Assembly: GCA_947168045.1 (NCBI GenBank)
Contig: CAMVKN010000007.1
Coordinates: 27,804-91,803 of the forward strand
Reading direction: 5' to 3'
From: an uncultured Prevotellaceae bacterium
Lineage (GTDB): Bacteria; Bacteroidota; Bacteroidia; Bacteroidales; Bacteroidaceae
DNA: 64,000 nucleotides
The notes under the pieces were generated by a model that saw nothing but the letters and a program-made list of their open reading frames with translations, was not told the origin of the DNA and ran no database searches. Position 1 is the first letter of the stretch; every line of letters begins with the position of its first letter. This document shows positions 25,472-33,871 of the stretch, piece after piece. The position numbers and the translations under genes are program-made.

Positions 25472-26791
25472 ATGGCAAAAGAGTATTTCGCCTTTACAGG
25501 CAAGATTCCCTTCGAGGGAAAGGACAGTAAGAACGTGATGGCTTTCCACTACTACGAGCCGGAGCGCGTGGTGATGGGAAAGAAGATGAAGGACTGGCTG
25601 AAGTTCGCCATGGCTTGGTGGCACACCCTGGGTGGCGCATCAGCTGACCAGTTTGGTGGACAGACCCGCAGCTATGAGTGGGACAAGGCTGCCGATGCAG
25701 TGCAGCGCGCCAAGGACAAGATGGATGCCGGCTTTGAAATCATGGACAAGCTGGGCATCGAGTATTTCTGCTTCCACGATGTCGACCTCGTTGAAGAGGG
25801 GGACACCGTCGAGGAGTACGAGGCTCGCATGAAGGCCATCACCGACTATGCTCAGGAGAAGATGAAGCAGTTCCCCAACATCAAGCTGCTCTGGGGCACC
25901 GCCAACGTGTTCGGCAACAAGCGCTATGCCAACGGCGCTTCGACCAACCCTGACTTCGACGTCGTGGCCCGTGCCATTGTACAGATTAAGAACGCCATCG
26001 ACGCCACCATCAAGCTCGGTGGCAGCAACTATGTGTTCTGGGGCGGTCGCGAGGGCTACATGAGCCTGCTGAACACCGACCAGAAGCGCGAGAAGGAGCA
26101 CATGGCCACCATGCTGACCCTGGCCCGCGACTATGCCCGCGCCAAGGGATTCAAGGGCACGTTCCTCATCGAGCCGAAGCCCATGGAGCCCAGCAAGCAC
26201 CAGTATGATGTCGACACGGAGACCGTCATCGGCTTCCTCCGCGCCCATAACCTGGACAAGGACTTCAAGGTGAACATCGAGGTGAACCACGCCACGCTGG
26301 CCGGACACACCTTCGAGCACGAGCTGGCATGCGCCGTCGACGCTGGCATGCTGGGTAGCATTGACGCTAACCGTGGCGATGCCCAGAACGGATGGGACAC
26401 CGACCAGTTCCCCATCGACAACTACGAGCTGACACAGGCCATGATGGAGATTATCCGCAACGGCGGCCTCGGCAACGGCGGCACCAACTTCGATGCAAAG
26501 ATTCGTCGTAACTCGACCGACCTCGAGGACCTCTTCATTGCCCACATCAGCGGCATGGATGCCATGGCACGTGCACTGCTCAACGCAGCCGACATCCTGG
26601 AGAACAGCGAGCTGCCCAAGATGAAGAAGGAGCGCTACGCCAGCTTCGATGCCGGCATCGGCAAGGACTTCGAGGACGGCAAGCTCACCCTGGAGCAGGT
26701 CTACGAGTATGGCAAGAAGGTGGGCGAACCCAAGCAGACCAGCGGCAAGCAGGAGAAGTACGAGACCATCGTCGCTCTCTACGCCAAGTAA
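25472..26791 (+). CDS. xylA: Xylose isomerase
   Basis: A 439-residue class II xylose isomerase. It contains the N-terminal YFAFTGKIPFEG, the catalytic histidine in YFCFHDVDL, VFWGGREGY, the metal ligands in FLIEPKPMEPSKHQYD and VNIEVNHATLAGHTFEHEL, and SIDANRGD. It interconverts D-xylose and D-xylulose in the cytoplasm, feeding XylB. Codon use is strongly biased and regular, consistent with high expression. No xylose transporter gene is adjacent. Confidence 0.98.
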   Translation: MAKEYFAFTGKIPFEGKDSKNVMAFHYYEPERVVMGKKMKDWLKFAMAWWHTLGGASADQFGGQTRSYEWDKAADAVQRAKDKMDAGFEIMDKLGIEYFCFHDVDLVEEGDTVEEYEARMKAITDYAQEKMKQFPNIKLLWGTANVFGNKRYANGASTNPDFDVVARAIVQIKNAIDATIKLGGSNYVFWGGREGYMSLLNTDQKREKEHMATMLTLARDYARAKGFKGTFLIEPKPMEPSKHQYDVDTETVIGFLRAHNLDKDFKVNIEVNHATLAGHTFEHELACAVDAGMLGSIDANRGDAQNGWDTDQFPIDNYELTQAMMEIIRNGGLGNGGTNFDAKIRRNSTDLEDLFIAHISGMDAMARALLNAADILENSELPKMKKERYASFDAGIGKDFEDGKLTLEQVYEYGKKVGEPKQTSGKQEKYETIVALYAK

Positions 26792-26910
26792 GCACCGCCT
26801 TGCATCAACCAAGCAGATACCCGCTGGACAGTCCGTCCAGCCATTTGCCGCGGGAGACGGGCAAGGCCCCGTTGAGTTCGATGCATACGAAGAACAGTAT
26901 GAATGGTAGT

Positions 26911-26949
26911 AAGGTGTCGAGGTGCAAAGCGCCTCGACACCTTGTTTTT
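26911..26949. terminator. Strong bidirectional terminator
   Basis: AAGGTGTCGAGGTGC pairs with GCGCCTCGACACCTT across an AAA loop (one G-T pair), followed by GTTTTT. It separates the convergent xylA and lipoprotein genes. Confidence 0.9.
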
Positions 26950-27803
26950 CACTCCACCAGCCGTGTGGTGAGCTGGCCCGTGAAGGAGATGAGCGTCTCA
27001 ATCATGTAGCAGCTCTCGCCGTCAGGTATGCAGACGGTGGAGTAGAAGTGGAAACCCTTGGCATCGACCTTGTCGAAGGTGATGTTTCCCAGGATGGACT
27101 GCTCCAGAAAGTCGCTGGGCACTTCGGCGGCGAAGGCCTGCTTGTTGAAGTCGCGGGTGAAGAGCCGCTGGTTGCCCTTGAACAAGCTGACGTGGATGAT
27201 GTTGTCGTAGTACACCTTCTCTACGGCCACGCCGTCGGGCGTATAGGTGGTGCGCATCACACGGTAGCGCGTGGGGTTGACGGTGATGTACCAGTGGTAG
27301 CGCTGGCCGCTGTACATCACCACTGAGTCGAGGTTGACGACCTGGGTGGTGCTGATGATTTGCGGCGCCTGCTCAACAAACTCCGGCTGTTCATCGTCCG
27401 TTGCGTCGTGCTTCTCTAATCGCACCTCGTCGCCTCCAGGGTTGCGGAACTGGAAGTTGTGTTCCGTCTGCATGGAGATGTAATACTTGTTAGGCCCCAG
27501 CTCAATGGAGTCGCCCACGATGCGGAAGTAAGCCGGCAGGCTGGTTGCGTCAGCAAAGTAAATCGTGTCGCCATCGGCCTTGAAGACCACCTCGCTGGTC
27601 TGCGGGTCGGTCCACACACCTTGCAGCATTGCCTTGGCTTCACGGTTCTCCTGTGGCTGTTCCTTCGGCGACACGCCGTCCTTCTGCTCTTTGTGCGCGC
27701 AGGAAGACAACAAGAAAATAAAGAGCCCCCAAGGCATAAGCCTCCCCAAGCCCCTCCGAAGGAGGGGATGTTTGGTTACATGATGTGCCAGTATTCTTTC
27801 CAT
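26949..27803 (-). CDS. Hypothetical lipoprotein with repeat-derived signal peptide
   Basis: A 284-residue protein whose core is a secreted beta-rich domain of unknown function (PQTSEVVFKADGDTIYFAD; RYHWYITVNPTRYRVMRTTY), preceded by a lipobox FLLSSC. The region before the hydrophobic stretch, HPLLRRGLGRLM, is encoded by an inverted copy of the 37-bp intergenic palindrome. Starting at Met23 would leave MPWGLFIFLLSSC with no positive charge, so the repeat probably supplies the arginines of the signal n-region. The start codon is therefore taken at 27,803. It lies downstream of ugd, with a repeat array in the gap. Function not recognised. Confidence 0.78.
   Translation of the reverse strand: MERILAHHVTKHPLLRRGLGRLMPWGLFIFLLSSCAHKEQKDGVSPKEQPQENREAKAMLQGVWTDPQTSEVVFKADGDTIYFADATSLPAYFRIVGDSIELGPNKYYISMQTEHNFQFRNPGGDEVRLEKHDATDDEQPEFVEQAPQIISTTQVVNLDSVVMYSGQRYHWYITVNPTRYRVMRTTYTPDGVAVEKVYYDNIIHVSLFKGNQRLFTRDFNKQAFAAEVPSDFLEQSILGNITFDKVDAKGFHFYSTVCIPDGESCYMIETLISFTGQLTTRLVE
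27741..27773 (-). repeat. Inverted single copy of the 37-bp palindromic unit, in coding sequence
   Basis: This is the reverse complement of the unit found in the array at 27,816-28,038. It lies within codons 11-21 of the lipoprotein gene and encodes HPLLRRGLGR. Confidence 0.88.
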
Positions 27804-27815
27804 TGCATTATCTAT

Positions 27816-28038
27816 CTAAACACCCCCTCCTTCGGAGGAGCTTGGGGAGGCCCTAAACATCCCCCTCCTTGGGAGGGGCTTGGGGAGGCCCTAAACATCC
27901 CCTCCTTCGGAGGGACTTGGGGAGGCCCTAAACATCCCCTCCTTCGGAGGGACTTGGGGAGGCCCTAAACACCCCATCCTTGGGAGGGGCTTGGGGAGGC
28001 CCTAAACATCCCCTCCTTCGGAGGGGCTTGGGGAGGCC
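27816..28038 (+). repeat. Six-copy 37-bp palindromic repeat array
   Basis: Units starting CTAAAC lie at 27,816, 27,853, 27,891, 27,928, 27,965 and 28,002 (spacing 37, 38, 37, 37, 37). Each carries a self-complementary CCTCCTTCGGAGG or CCTCCTTGGGAGG hairpin and ends in CTTGGGGAGGC. No unique spacers separate them. The array fills the gap between ugd and the lipoprotein gene and reaches the ugd stop codon. Confidence 0.93.
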
Positions 28039-29355
28039 TCACTTACCTATGCAGTGATACTCAAACTCGTTCTCCTGCAGCTCCTCAATGTCAAAGATGT
28101 TGCGGCCGTCGATGACCAGTGGGCGGCGCATGGCCTTCTTGATGACGCCCCATGTGGGCAGTCGGAACTCCTTCCACTCGGTCAGCAGCAGCAGGGCATC
28201 GGCATCGAGCACGGCATCGTACATGTCGCGGCAGTAGGTAATCTTGTCGCCCACGCGACGCTTGCACTCATCCATGGCGATAGGGTCGTAGGCGCGCACC
28301 GTGCAGCCAGCCTCTAAGAGCTTGGCTATCATCACCAGTGCCGTCGACTCGCGCATGTCGTCAGTCTCAGGCTTGAACGACAGGCCCCACATGGCAATGG
28401 TCTTACCCTTCAGTTCCTCATTGCCGAAGGCGCGCTGTAGCTTCTCAAAGAGCACACCCTTCTGCCGCTCGTTCACGCGCTCCACGGCCTTGAGCACCTC
28501 CATGGAGTAGCCGTTCTGGTCGGCGGTCTTGATGAGCGCCTTCACGTCCTTGGGGAAGCAGCTGCCGCCGTAGCCGCAACCGGCATAGAGGAACTTGCGG
28601 CCGATGCGGGTGTCGGAGCCGATGCCCGCGCGTACCATATTAACATCTGCGCCCACGCGCTCGCACAGGTTGGCGATGTCGTTCATGAACGAGATACGTG
28701 TGGCCAGCATCGAGTTGGCAGCATATTTGGTCATCTCAGCCGAGGGGATGTCCATGAAGATGACGCGGAAGTTGTTGATGAGGAACGGCTTGTAGAGACG
28801 TGTCAGCGCCTTCTTGGCCCTCTCACTCTCCACGCCGACCACCACGCGGTCAGGACTCATGAAGTCCTTGATGGCGTTACCCTCCTTCAGGAACTCGGGG
28901 TTCGAGGCCACGTCGAAGGACAGGTCCACGCCGCGCTTCTCCAGCTCCTCCTCAATGGCCTGGCGCACCTTCTTCGCCGTGCCCACGGGCACGGTCGACT
29001 TGGTCACCACCACGAGGTAGCGGTTCAGGTTCTGTCCAATGGTGCGGGCCACCTGCAGCACATACTTCAGGTCGGCGCTGCCATCCTCGTCGGGAGGCGT
29101 GCCCACGGCTGAGAACACTATCTCCTGCTCGTTCAGCACCGAAGCCAGGTCAGTGGTGAACTTCAGTCGGCCGGCGTTCACATTCTTCTTCACCAGCTCG
29201 TCCAGGCCAGGCTCGTAGATGGGTATCTCGCCCTTCTGCAGACGCTCAATCTTGGCGGCGTCCACATCGACGCATGTCACGTTCACACCCGTATCGGCGA
29301 AGCAGGCTCCCGATACTAATCCAACATATCCTGTTCCAACAATTGCGATATTCAT
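28039..29355 (-). CDS. ugd: UDP-glucose 6-dehydrogenase
   Basis: A 438-residue enzyme oxidising UDP-glucose to UDP-glucuronate with NAD. The N-terminal Rossmann motif is IAIVGTGYVGLVSGACFAD. VTKSTVPVGT and ASNPEFLKEGNAI follow. The catalytic cysteine lies in CGYGGSCFPKDV at about 260. A C-terminal UDP-binding domain with MWGLSFKPETDDMRES completes it. It supplies uronic acid precursors for the polysaccharides encoded elsewhere in the window. Full family length. Its start is preceded by heptamer repeats and its stop adjoins the 37-bp array. Confidence 0.97.
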   Translation of the reverse strand: MNIAIVGTGYVGLVSGACFADTGVNVTCVDVDAAKIERLQKGEIPIYEPGLDELVKKNVNAGRLKFTTDLASVLNEQEIVFSAVGTPPDEDGSADLKYVLQVARTIGQNLNRYLVVVTKSTVPVGTAKKVRQAIEEELEKRGVDLSFDVASNPEFLKEGNAIKDFMSPDRVVVGVESERAKKALTRLYKPFLINNFRVIFMDIPSAEMTKYAANSMLATRISFMNDIANLCERVGADVNMVRAGIGSDTRIGRKFLYAGCGYGGSCFPKDVKALIKTADQNGYSMEVLKAVERVNERQKGVLFEKLQRAFGNEELKGKTIAMWGLSFKPETDDMRESTALVMIAKLLEAGCTVRAYDPIAMDECKRRVGDKITYCRDMYDAVLDADALLLLTEWKEFRLPTWGVIKKAMRRPLVIDGRNIFDIEELQENEFEYHCIGK

Positions 29356-29437
29356 GTCTTTTAATGCTTAATGCTTAATTCTTAATGCTTAATGAAGGTA
29401 ACCTTAAAATCTCAATTCTCAATTCTCAATTCTCAAA
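29356..29437. repeat. Two adjacent heptamer repeat families
   Basis: Period-7 TTAATGC units (29,359-29,395) are followed by period-7 TCTCAAT units (29,407-29,437). Together they fill the spacer between rfbC and ugd. Two unrelated heptamers side by side show that the period, not the sequence, is the conserved feature. Confidence 0.88.
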
Positions 29438-29986
29438 TCAATCGAACAGCTCCGCATCCTTCAGCAGTGGCTGCTTCAGGTCTTTCTCACTGGTCAGCAC
29501 CTTGGCTGGGTCGACGGGCCATGCTATGTCCAGCGCTGGGTCGTTCCAGCGTATGCCAGCCTCGGCCTGCGGCGCATATACATTATCTACTTTATAGGTG
29601 AAGATGGCCTCGTCGCTCAGCACCAGAAAACCGTGGGCGAAGCCACGGGGAATGAACAGCTGCAACTTGTTCTCCTCGCTCAGCTCTACCATGACGTGCC
29701 GTCCAAAGGTGGGCGAATGGCGGCGTATGTCAACGGCCACGTCAAGCACACGGCCCTTGATGACGCGCACCAGCTTGGCCTGGCTGCACTCGCCCTTCTG
29801 GTAGTGCAGTCCTCTGAGCACGTTGCGTGTCGACTTCGACTCGTTGTCCTGGATGAAGTTCACAGGTCCTACGTGTTCATTGAACTCGGCCTCCTTCCAT
29901 GTCTCCATGAAATAGCCCCTTGCGTCGCCAAAGACGCGCGGCTCAATGATGTACACACCTTCAATGTCAGTCTTTCTGTATTCCAT
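29438..29986 (-). CDS. rfbC: dTDP-4-dehydrorhamnose 3,5-epimerase
   Basis: A 182-residue cupin-fold epimerase: DARGYFMETWKEAEF, FIQDNESKSTRNVLRGLHYQ containing the catalytic His, KLVRVIKGRVLDVAVDIR and FIPRGFAHGFLVLSD. It converts dTDP-4-keto-6-deoxyglucose to its L-lyxo epimer in dTDP-rhamnose synthesis. The chosen start MEYRKTDIEGVY fits the family; an upstream in-frame ATG would lie before the promoter. The other rhamnose genes (rfbA, rfbB, rfbD) are not in the window. It is followed by ugd on the same strand across a repeat-filled gap. Confidence 0.96.
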   Translation of the reverse strand: MEYRKTDIEGVYIIEPRVFGDARGYFMETWKEAEFNEHVGPVNFIQDNESKSTRNVLRGLHYQKGECSQAKLVRVIKGRVLDVAVDIRRHSPTFGRHVMVELSEENKLQLFIPRGFAHGFLVLSDEAIFTYKVDNVYAPQAEAGIRWNDPALDIAWPVDPAKVLTSEKDLKQPLLKDAELFD

Positions 29987-30015
29987 GTCTTTTGCATTTT
30001 TGCCGTTTGGCGGGT

Positions 30016-30024
30016 GCAAAGGTA
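30016..30024 (-). promoter_or_regulatory. -7 element for rfbC
   Basis: The minus strand reads TACCTTTGC, about 30 nt before the rfbC ATG. It is divergent from the promoter at 30,077-30,108. Confidence 0.75.
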
Positions 30025-30076
30025 CGAATAAGCGAGCGAAAAGCAAAAGAAAAACATAAAAAAAATGGCCTAATAT

Positions 30077-30108
30077 TTTGGTGAAAGCAGAAAAATACCT
30101 ACCTTTGC
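30077..30108 (+). promoter_or_regulatory. Consensus promoter abutting a GTG start
   Basis: TTTG at 30,077-30,080, 19 nt, then TACCTTTGC at 30,100-30,108. The expected transcription start (about 4 nt after the G of TTTG) falls on the GTG start codon at 30,112, implying a leaderless mRNA. Confidence 0.78.
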
Positions 30109-30111
30109 ACC

Positions 30112-31128
30112 GTGATTGAATTAGACCGACATATAGAAATCCTGTTGTTGAGCAACGACTGTGTCATCGTGCCCGACTTGGGTGGCTTCATGGCCCACCA
30201 TGTCGATGCCCGCTATGATGAGACAGACGGCATGTTCGTGCCGCCCATACGCACGCTTGGCTTCAACCCCCAGCTGCGTATGAACGACTCGCTGCTTGCC
30301 CAGTCGTATGCCGAGGCCTACGAAATAAGCTATCCCGAGGCACTGCGTCGTATTGAGGACGAAGTGAACGAGTTGCGCCAGCACCTGGAGACCGTGGGCG
30401 AATATGAGCTGAACGACATCGGTGTGTTGCGGCTTAATGACGAGGGCCATCTTTCATTCGAGCCATGCGAGGCGGGCATCCTTACGCCCGAGCTCTATGG
30501 CCTTGGCTCTTTCCCCATGTCCATGCTTGAAAAGGATACTGTGGTGAGCAGCAAGAGCGATAGCCCCGCCATGCCTGAGGAGGGCGCCATTACCATTAAG
30601 ATGTCGTGGCTACGCAACGCCGTGGCTGTGGCTGCTGCCATCATCGCCTTCCTGATGATTGGCACCCCCATTTCAAACAGCAATAAGGTGACCGACGTGC
30701 AGCAGAGCGCTTTCATCAGCGTGCCGGTAGCTGCTACGAGCACTACACCCGCCACCTCCGTACCTGCTGAGGCTGCTGCAGACCATTCCCTGACCGACAA
30801 GGCGGCAGAAGCCCCCACTGAGGCCGCAGCGGAGGCATCGGTACCAGAACCCGTGGCCGAGGTTGTTCCTGATGCTGTACCTTTAGGGCAGACCTTCTGC
30901 ATTGTCATGGCCAGCCAGGTCACTGAGCGTAATGCCAACCTCTTCATCAGTCAGCTGAAAGAGCAGGGTTTCACTGATGCTCACATCCTTGTCAGCGGAG
31001 CCAAGAAGATTCGCCGTGTCATTTATGGCAACTATGAGAGTGAGGCCGATGCCACCGCTTCACTCCGCCAGCTGCGTTCTGAGAGCCGCGTCTTCAAGAA
31101 CACCTGGATCATGGAGGTTAAGGACTGA
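30112..31128 (+). CDS. HU-CCDC81/SPOR domain envelope protein
   Basis: A 338-residue protein. Residues 1-130 (IELDRHIEILLLSNDCVIVP...FMAHHV) match the Bacteroidetes HU-CCDC81-like domain. A TM helix lies at about 165-185 (AVAVAAAIIAFLMIG). An Ala/Pro/Glu-rich linker follows, and the C-terminus (about 258-338) is a SPOR domain (FCIVMASQVTERNANLFISQ) that should bind denuded septal peptidoglycan. It probably links cytoplasmic DNA or protein to the division-site wall. The GTG start at 30,112 is forced, since the next Met is 30 residues inside the conserved domain. The FHA gene follows 2 nt later. Confidence 0.88.
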   Translation: MIELDRHIEILLLSNDCVIVPDLGGFMAHHVDARYDETDGMFVPPIRTLGFNPQLRMNDSLLAQSYAEAYEISYPEALRRIEDEVNELRQHLETVGEYELNDIGVLRLNDEGHLSFEPCEAGILTPELYGLGSFPMSMLEKDTVVSSKSDSPAMPEEGAITIKMSWLRNAVAVAAAIIAFLMIGTPISNSNKVTDVQQSAFISVPVAATSTTPATSVPAEAAADHSLTDKAAEAPTEAAAEASVPEPVAEVVPDAVPLGQTFCIVMASQVTERNANLFISQLKEQGFTDAHILVSGAKKIRRVIYGNYESEADATASLRQLRSESRVFKNTWIMEVKD

Positions 31129-31130
31129 AT

Positions 31131-31697
31131 ATGAAACGAGTTCGTTGCCCTAAATGTGACAACTACATCACCTTCGATGAGACCCAATGCGCTGAGGGAC
31201 AGACAATAGTCTTTCGCTGTGAACAGTGTGGCAGGCGCTTTGGTATACGCTTAAAGACCCAGGCAGCTGCTGCTGTCCCTGCCGCCCCTGTTGTCCCCCC
31301 TGCAGCTAATGATGATGATACTGATGATGCAGCTGCTGATGCCGAGCCTTCTTATGGCTCACTCCTTGTCATTGAGAATGTCTTCCACTACAAGCAGGAG
31401 CTGCCGCTTCACATGGGCGACAACACCATTGGCCGCTACCAGAAGGGTAACCCCATCACCACGCCCATTGAGACCGACGACCCCAGCGTTGACCTCCTGC
31501 ACTGCATTGTCAATGTCAGCCTCGACAAGCATGGGCGTCTGCGCTATATCCTGCGCGACGCCAACAGCAATACCGGCACCTTCGTCGACAACACCGAGAT
31601 TCCGCCCCGCGAGCGGCGCATCATCACCGACGGCACCCTTTTCACCATTGGGGCCACCAGCATCATCCTGCATGCCTGCGGCGAGGGTGACGCTTAG
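31131..31697 (+). CDS. Zinc-ribbon and FHA domain protein
   Basis: A 188-residue protein. Residues 1-40 are a zinc ribbon with two CxxC pairs (RCPKCDNY and RCEQCGRRF). An Ala/Pro/Asp linker follows, and residues 85-185 form a forkhead-associated domain (GDNTIGRY, LLHCIVNVSLD, LRDANSNTGTFVDN) that would bind phosphothreonine peptides. It lies 2 nt after the SPOR-protein gene on the same strand, so the two may act together. No Ser/Thr kinase gene is in the window. It ends before a strong hairpin. Confidence 0.9.
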   Translation: MKRVRCPKCDNYITFDETQCAEGQTIVFRCEQCGRRFGIRLKTQAAAAVPAAPVVPPAANDDDTDDAAADAEPSYGSLLVIENVFHYKQELPLHMGDNTIGRYQKGNPITTPIETDDPSVDLLHCIVNVSLDKHGRLRYILRDANSNTGTFVDNTEIPPRERRIITDGTLFTIGATSIILHACGEGDA

Positions 31698-31731
31698 TCC
31701 GGCTGTTTAGCCAGCATAGTCCAAGATAATA

Positions 31732-31767
31732 AACACGAATGGCCACCAGCAGGTGGCCATTCGTGTT
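31732..31767. terminator. Strong bidirectional terminator
   Basis: AACACGAATGGCCACC pairs perfectly over 16 bp with 31,752-31,767 around an AGCA loop. It serves the convergent FHA and thrS genes. Confidence 0.92.
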
Positions 31768-31786
31768 ATAATAATGATGGTATCGG

Positions 31787-33730
31787 TCAGAACTTCTTCG
31801 TCTGCTCAGCCACCTCGTCATTCACCTTGTCGATGAACTCCTGGATGGTCATGGTGCGCTGTTCGCCGCCGCCCTGCTGGCGCATGCTGACCAGGCTCTC
31901 GGCCTCCTCCTTCTCACCTACGATAACCATGTAGGGGATGCGCTTCAGCTCATTGTCGCGAATCTTGCGGCCCAGCTTCTCGTTCCTGAGGTCGATGGTG
32001 GCGCGCACGCCCTGCAGGTCAAACTCCTTGGCCACCTTCTTGGCATAGTCGTTGTACTTCTCCGACAGCGGCAGGATGGCCACCTGGTCGGGAGTGAGCC
32101 ACAGGGGGAAGTGCCCTGAGGTGTGCTCGATGAGCACGGCGCAGAAACGCTCCAAAGAGCCGAAGGGAGCGCGGTGAATCATCACCGGCGTCTTCTTCTG
32201 GTTATCCTCGTCGGTATACTCCAGCTGGAAGCGCTTCGGCAGGTTGTAGTCCACCTGGATGGTGCCTAACTGCCAGCGACGCCCAATGGCATCCTTAATC
32301 ATGAAGTCCAGCTTCGGGCCGTAGAAGGCAGCCTCGCCATATTCCACCTTGGCGTTGAGACCCTTCTCCTGGCAAGCCTCCTGGATGGCCTTCTCAGCCA
32401 GTGCCCAGTCCTCGTCGGTGCCCACATACTTCTCGTGGTTGTTGGGGTCGCGCAGCGAAATCTGTGCCTCAAAGTTGAAGCCGAAGGCGCTGAGCACGAT
32501 GTCGATGATGTCCATCACGTTCAGGAACTCCTGCTTCACCTGGTCCTGACGGCAGAACAGGTGGGCATCGTCCTGCGTGAACGAACGCACACGTGTCAGG
32601 CCGTGCAGCTCGCCGCTCTGCTCGTAGCGGTAGACGGTGCCGAACTCAGCAATGCGCAGCGGCAGGTCCTTGTACGAGCGGGGCTTCCATGCGAAGATTT
32701 CGCAGTGGTGGGGGCAGTTCATCGGCTTCAGCAGGTACTCCTCGTCCTCCTCGGGTGTGTGGATGGGCTGGAACGAGTCCTTGCCGTAGTGGTCCCAGTG
32801 GCCGCTGGTGACATAGAGGTTCTTTGAGCCGATGTGCGGGGTGATGACCTCCTGATAGCCGAAGCGCTTCTGCACCTTGCGCAGATGGTCCTGCAGGCGC
32901 AGGCGCAGCTCGGTGCCCTTCGGCAGCCAGATGGGCAGACCCTTGCCCACCTTGTCGCTGAACATGAAGAGCTCCATCTCCTTGCCAATCTTGCGGTGGT
33001 CGCGCTTCTTGGCCTCCTCCAGCATCAGGAGATACTCGTCAAGCATCTTCTTCTTCGGGAAGGTGATGCCGTACAGACGCTGCATCTGCTCGCGTGTGGC
33101 GTCGCCGCGCCAGAAGGCACCGGCCACGCTGGTCAGCTTGATGGCTTTTATCTCGCCCGTGTCCACCAGGTGCGGACCACGGCAGAGGTCGGTGAAGTTG
33201 CCCTGTGTATAGGTGGTGATGGTGCCGTCCTCCAGGTCCTGCTCAATGTGCTCGCACTTGTAGGTCTGGCCATTGGCGGCAAACTCCTTCAGGGCATCGG
33301 CCTTGGCCACCTCGCGGCGTACCACGGGCTCCTTCTTCGAGGCCAGCTCCTTCATCTTGGCCTCGATGGTGGGGAAGTCGCTTTCCTTAATCATCTGTCC
33401 GTCGGGCAGCAGCACGTCGTAGAAGAAACCATTCTCCACGGCAGGGCCGAAGCCGAACTGAACGCCAGGATACAACTCCTGAAGCGCCTCAGCCAGCAGG
33501 TGGGCACTGGTGTGCCAGAAGGTGTGCTTGCCTTGCTCGTCGTCAAACTTATAGAGCTCAAACTTGGCATCCTCCTGGATGGGACGGTTCAGCTCCACTG
33601 TCTCGCCGTTCACTGCGCAGGCCACGACGCTGCGTGCCAGAGCCGGTGAGATGCTCTCGGCAATCTGTAGTCCCGTCACGCCCTGCTCATACGAGCGAAC
33701 AGAGCCGTCGGGAAAAGTGATGTTGATCAT
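31787..33730 (-). CDS. thrS: Threonyl-tRNA synthetase
   Basis: A 647-residue class II synthetase charging tRNA-Thr. It has an N-terminal TGS domain (1-64), an editing domain with [12 protein letters not shown], and catalytic motifs including [15 protein letters not shown], motif 2 [20 protein letters not shown] and [12 protein letters not shown]. The C-terminal anticodon-binding domain follows, ending in EQTKKF. Full length and uninterrupted. Promoter at 33,761-33,769 with a short leader; no riboswitch-like leader is visible. Confidence 0.98.
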   Translation of the reverse strand: MINITFPDGSVRSYEQGVTGLQIAESISPALARSVVACAVNGETVELNRPIQEDAKFELYKFDDEQGKHTFWHTSAHLLAEALQELYPGVQFGFGPAVENGFFYDVLLPDGQMIKESDFPTIEAKMKELASKKEPVVRREVAKADALKEFAANGQTYKCEHIEQDLEDGTITTYTQGNFTDLCRGPHLVDTGEIKAIKLTSVAGAFWRGDATREQMQRLYGITFPKKKMLDEYLLMLEEAKKRDHRKIGKEMELFMFSDKVGKGLPIWLPKGTELRLRLQDHLRKVQKRFGYQEVITPHIGSKNLYVTSGHWDHYGKDSFQPIHTPEEDEEYLLKPMNCPHHCEIFAWKPRSYKDLPLRIAEFGTVYRYEQSGELHGLTRVRSFTQDDAHLFCRQDQVKQEFLNVMDIIDIVLSAFGFNFEAQISLRDPNNHEKYVGTDEDWALAEKAIQEACQEKGLNAKVEYGEAAFYGPKLDFMIKDAIGRRWQLGTIQVDYNLPKRFQLEYTDEDNQKKTPVMIHRAPFGSLERFCAVLIEHTSGHFPLWLTPDQVAILPLSEKYNDYAKKVAKEFDLQGVRATIDLRNEKLGRKIRDNELKRIPYMVIVGEKEEAESLVSMRQQGGGEQRTMTIQEFIDKVNDEVAEQTKKF

Positions 33731-33760
33731 ATTTACAATATATGTTAAGTTTAAACGGCT

Positions 33761-33769
33761 GCAAAGGTA
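33761..33769 (-). promoter_or_regulatory. -7 element for thrS
   Basis: The minus strand reads TACCTTTGC about 30 nt before the thrS ATG. Confidence 0.75.
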
Positions 33770-33843
33770 CGTATTTTTTTTATAGTTTTTCCAAATGAAG
33801 GTTACTTTTTTGGAAAAATCTTTGCCATCTCACTTTTTCTGTG

Positions 33844-33852
33844 TAATTTTGC
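33844..33852 (+). promoter_or_regulatory. -7 element for the PBP1A gene
   Basis: TAATTTTGC, 20 nt before the ATG at 33,872, divergent from the thrS promoter. Confidence 0.68.
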
Positions 33853-33871
33853 AGTCAAAACTGACAAGAAA

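Noticed and set aside
25640..27001. 453-codon minus-strand open frame opposite xylA
   Set aside because: An antisense shadow of xylA; composition is Val/Leu/His-rich and unlike any family, and it overlaps the real gene fully.
27816..28038. Possible CRISPR array
   Set aside because: Units are directly adjacent with no unique spacers, each is palindromic, and no cas gene is nearby.
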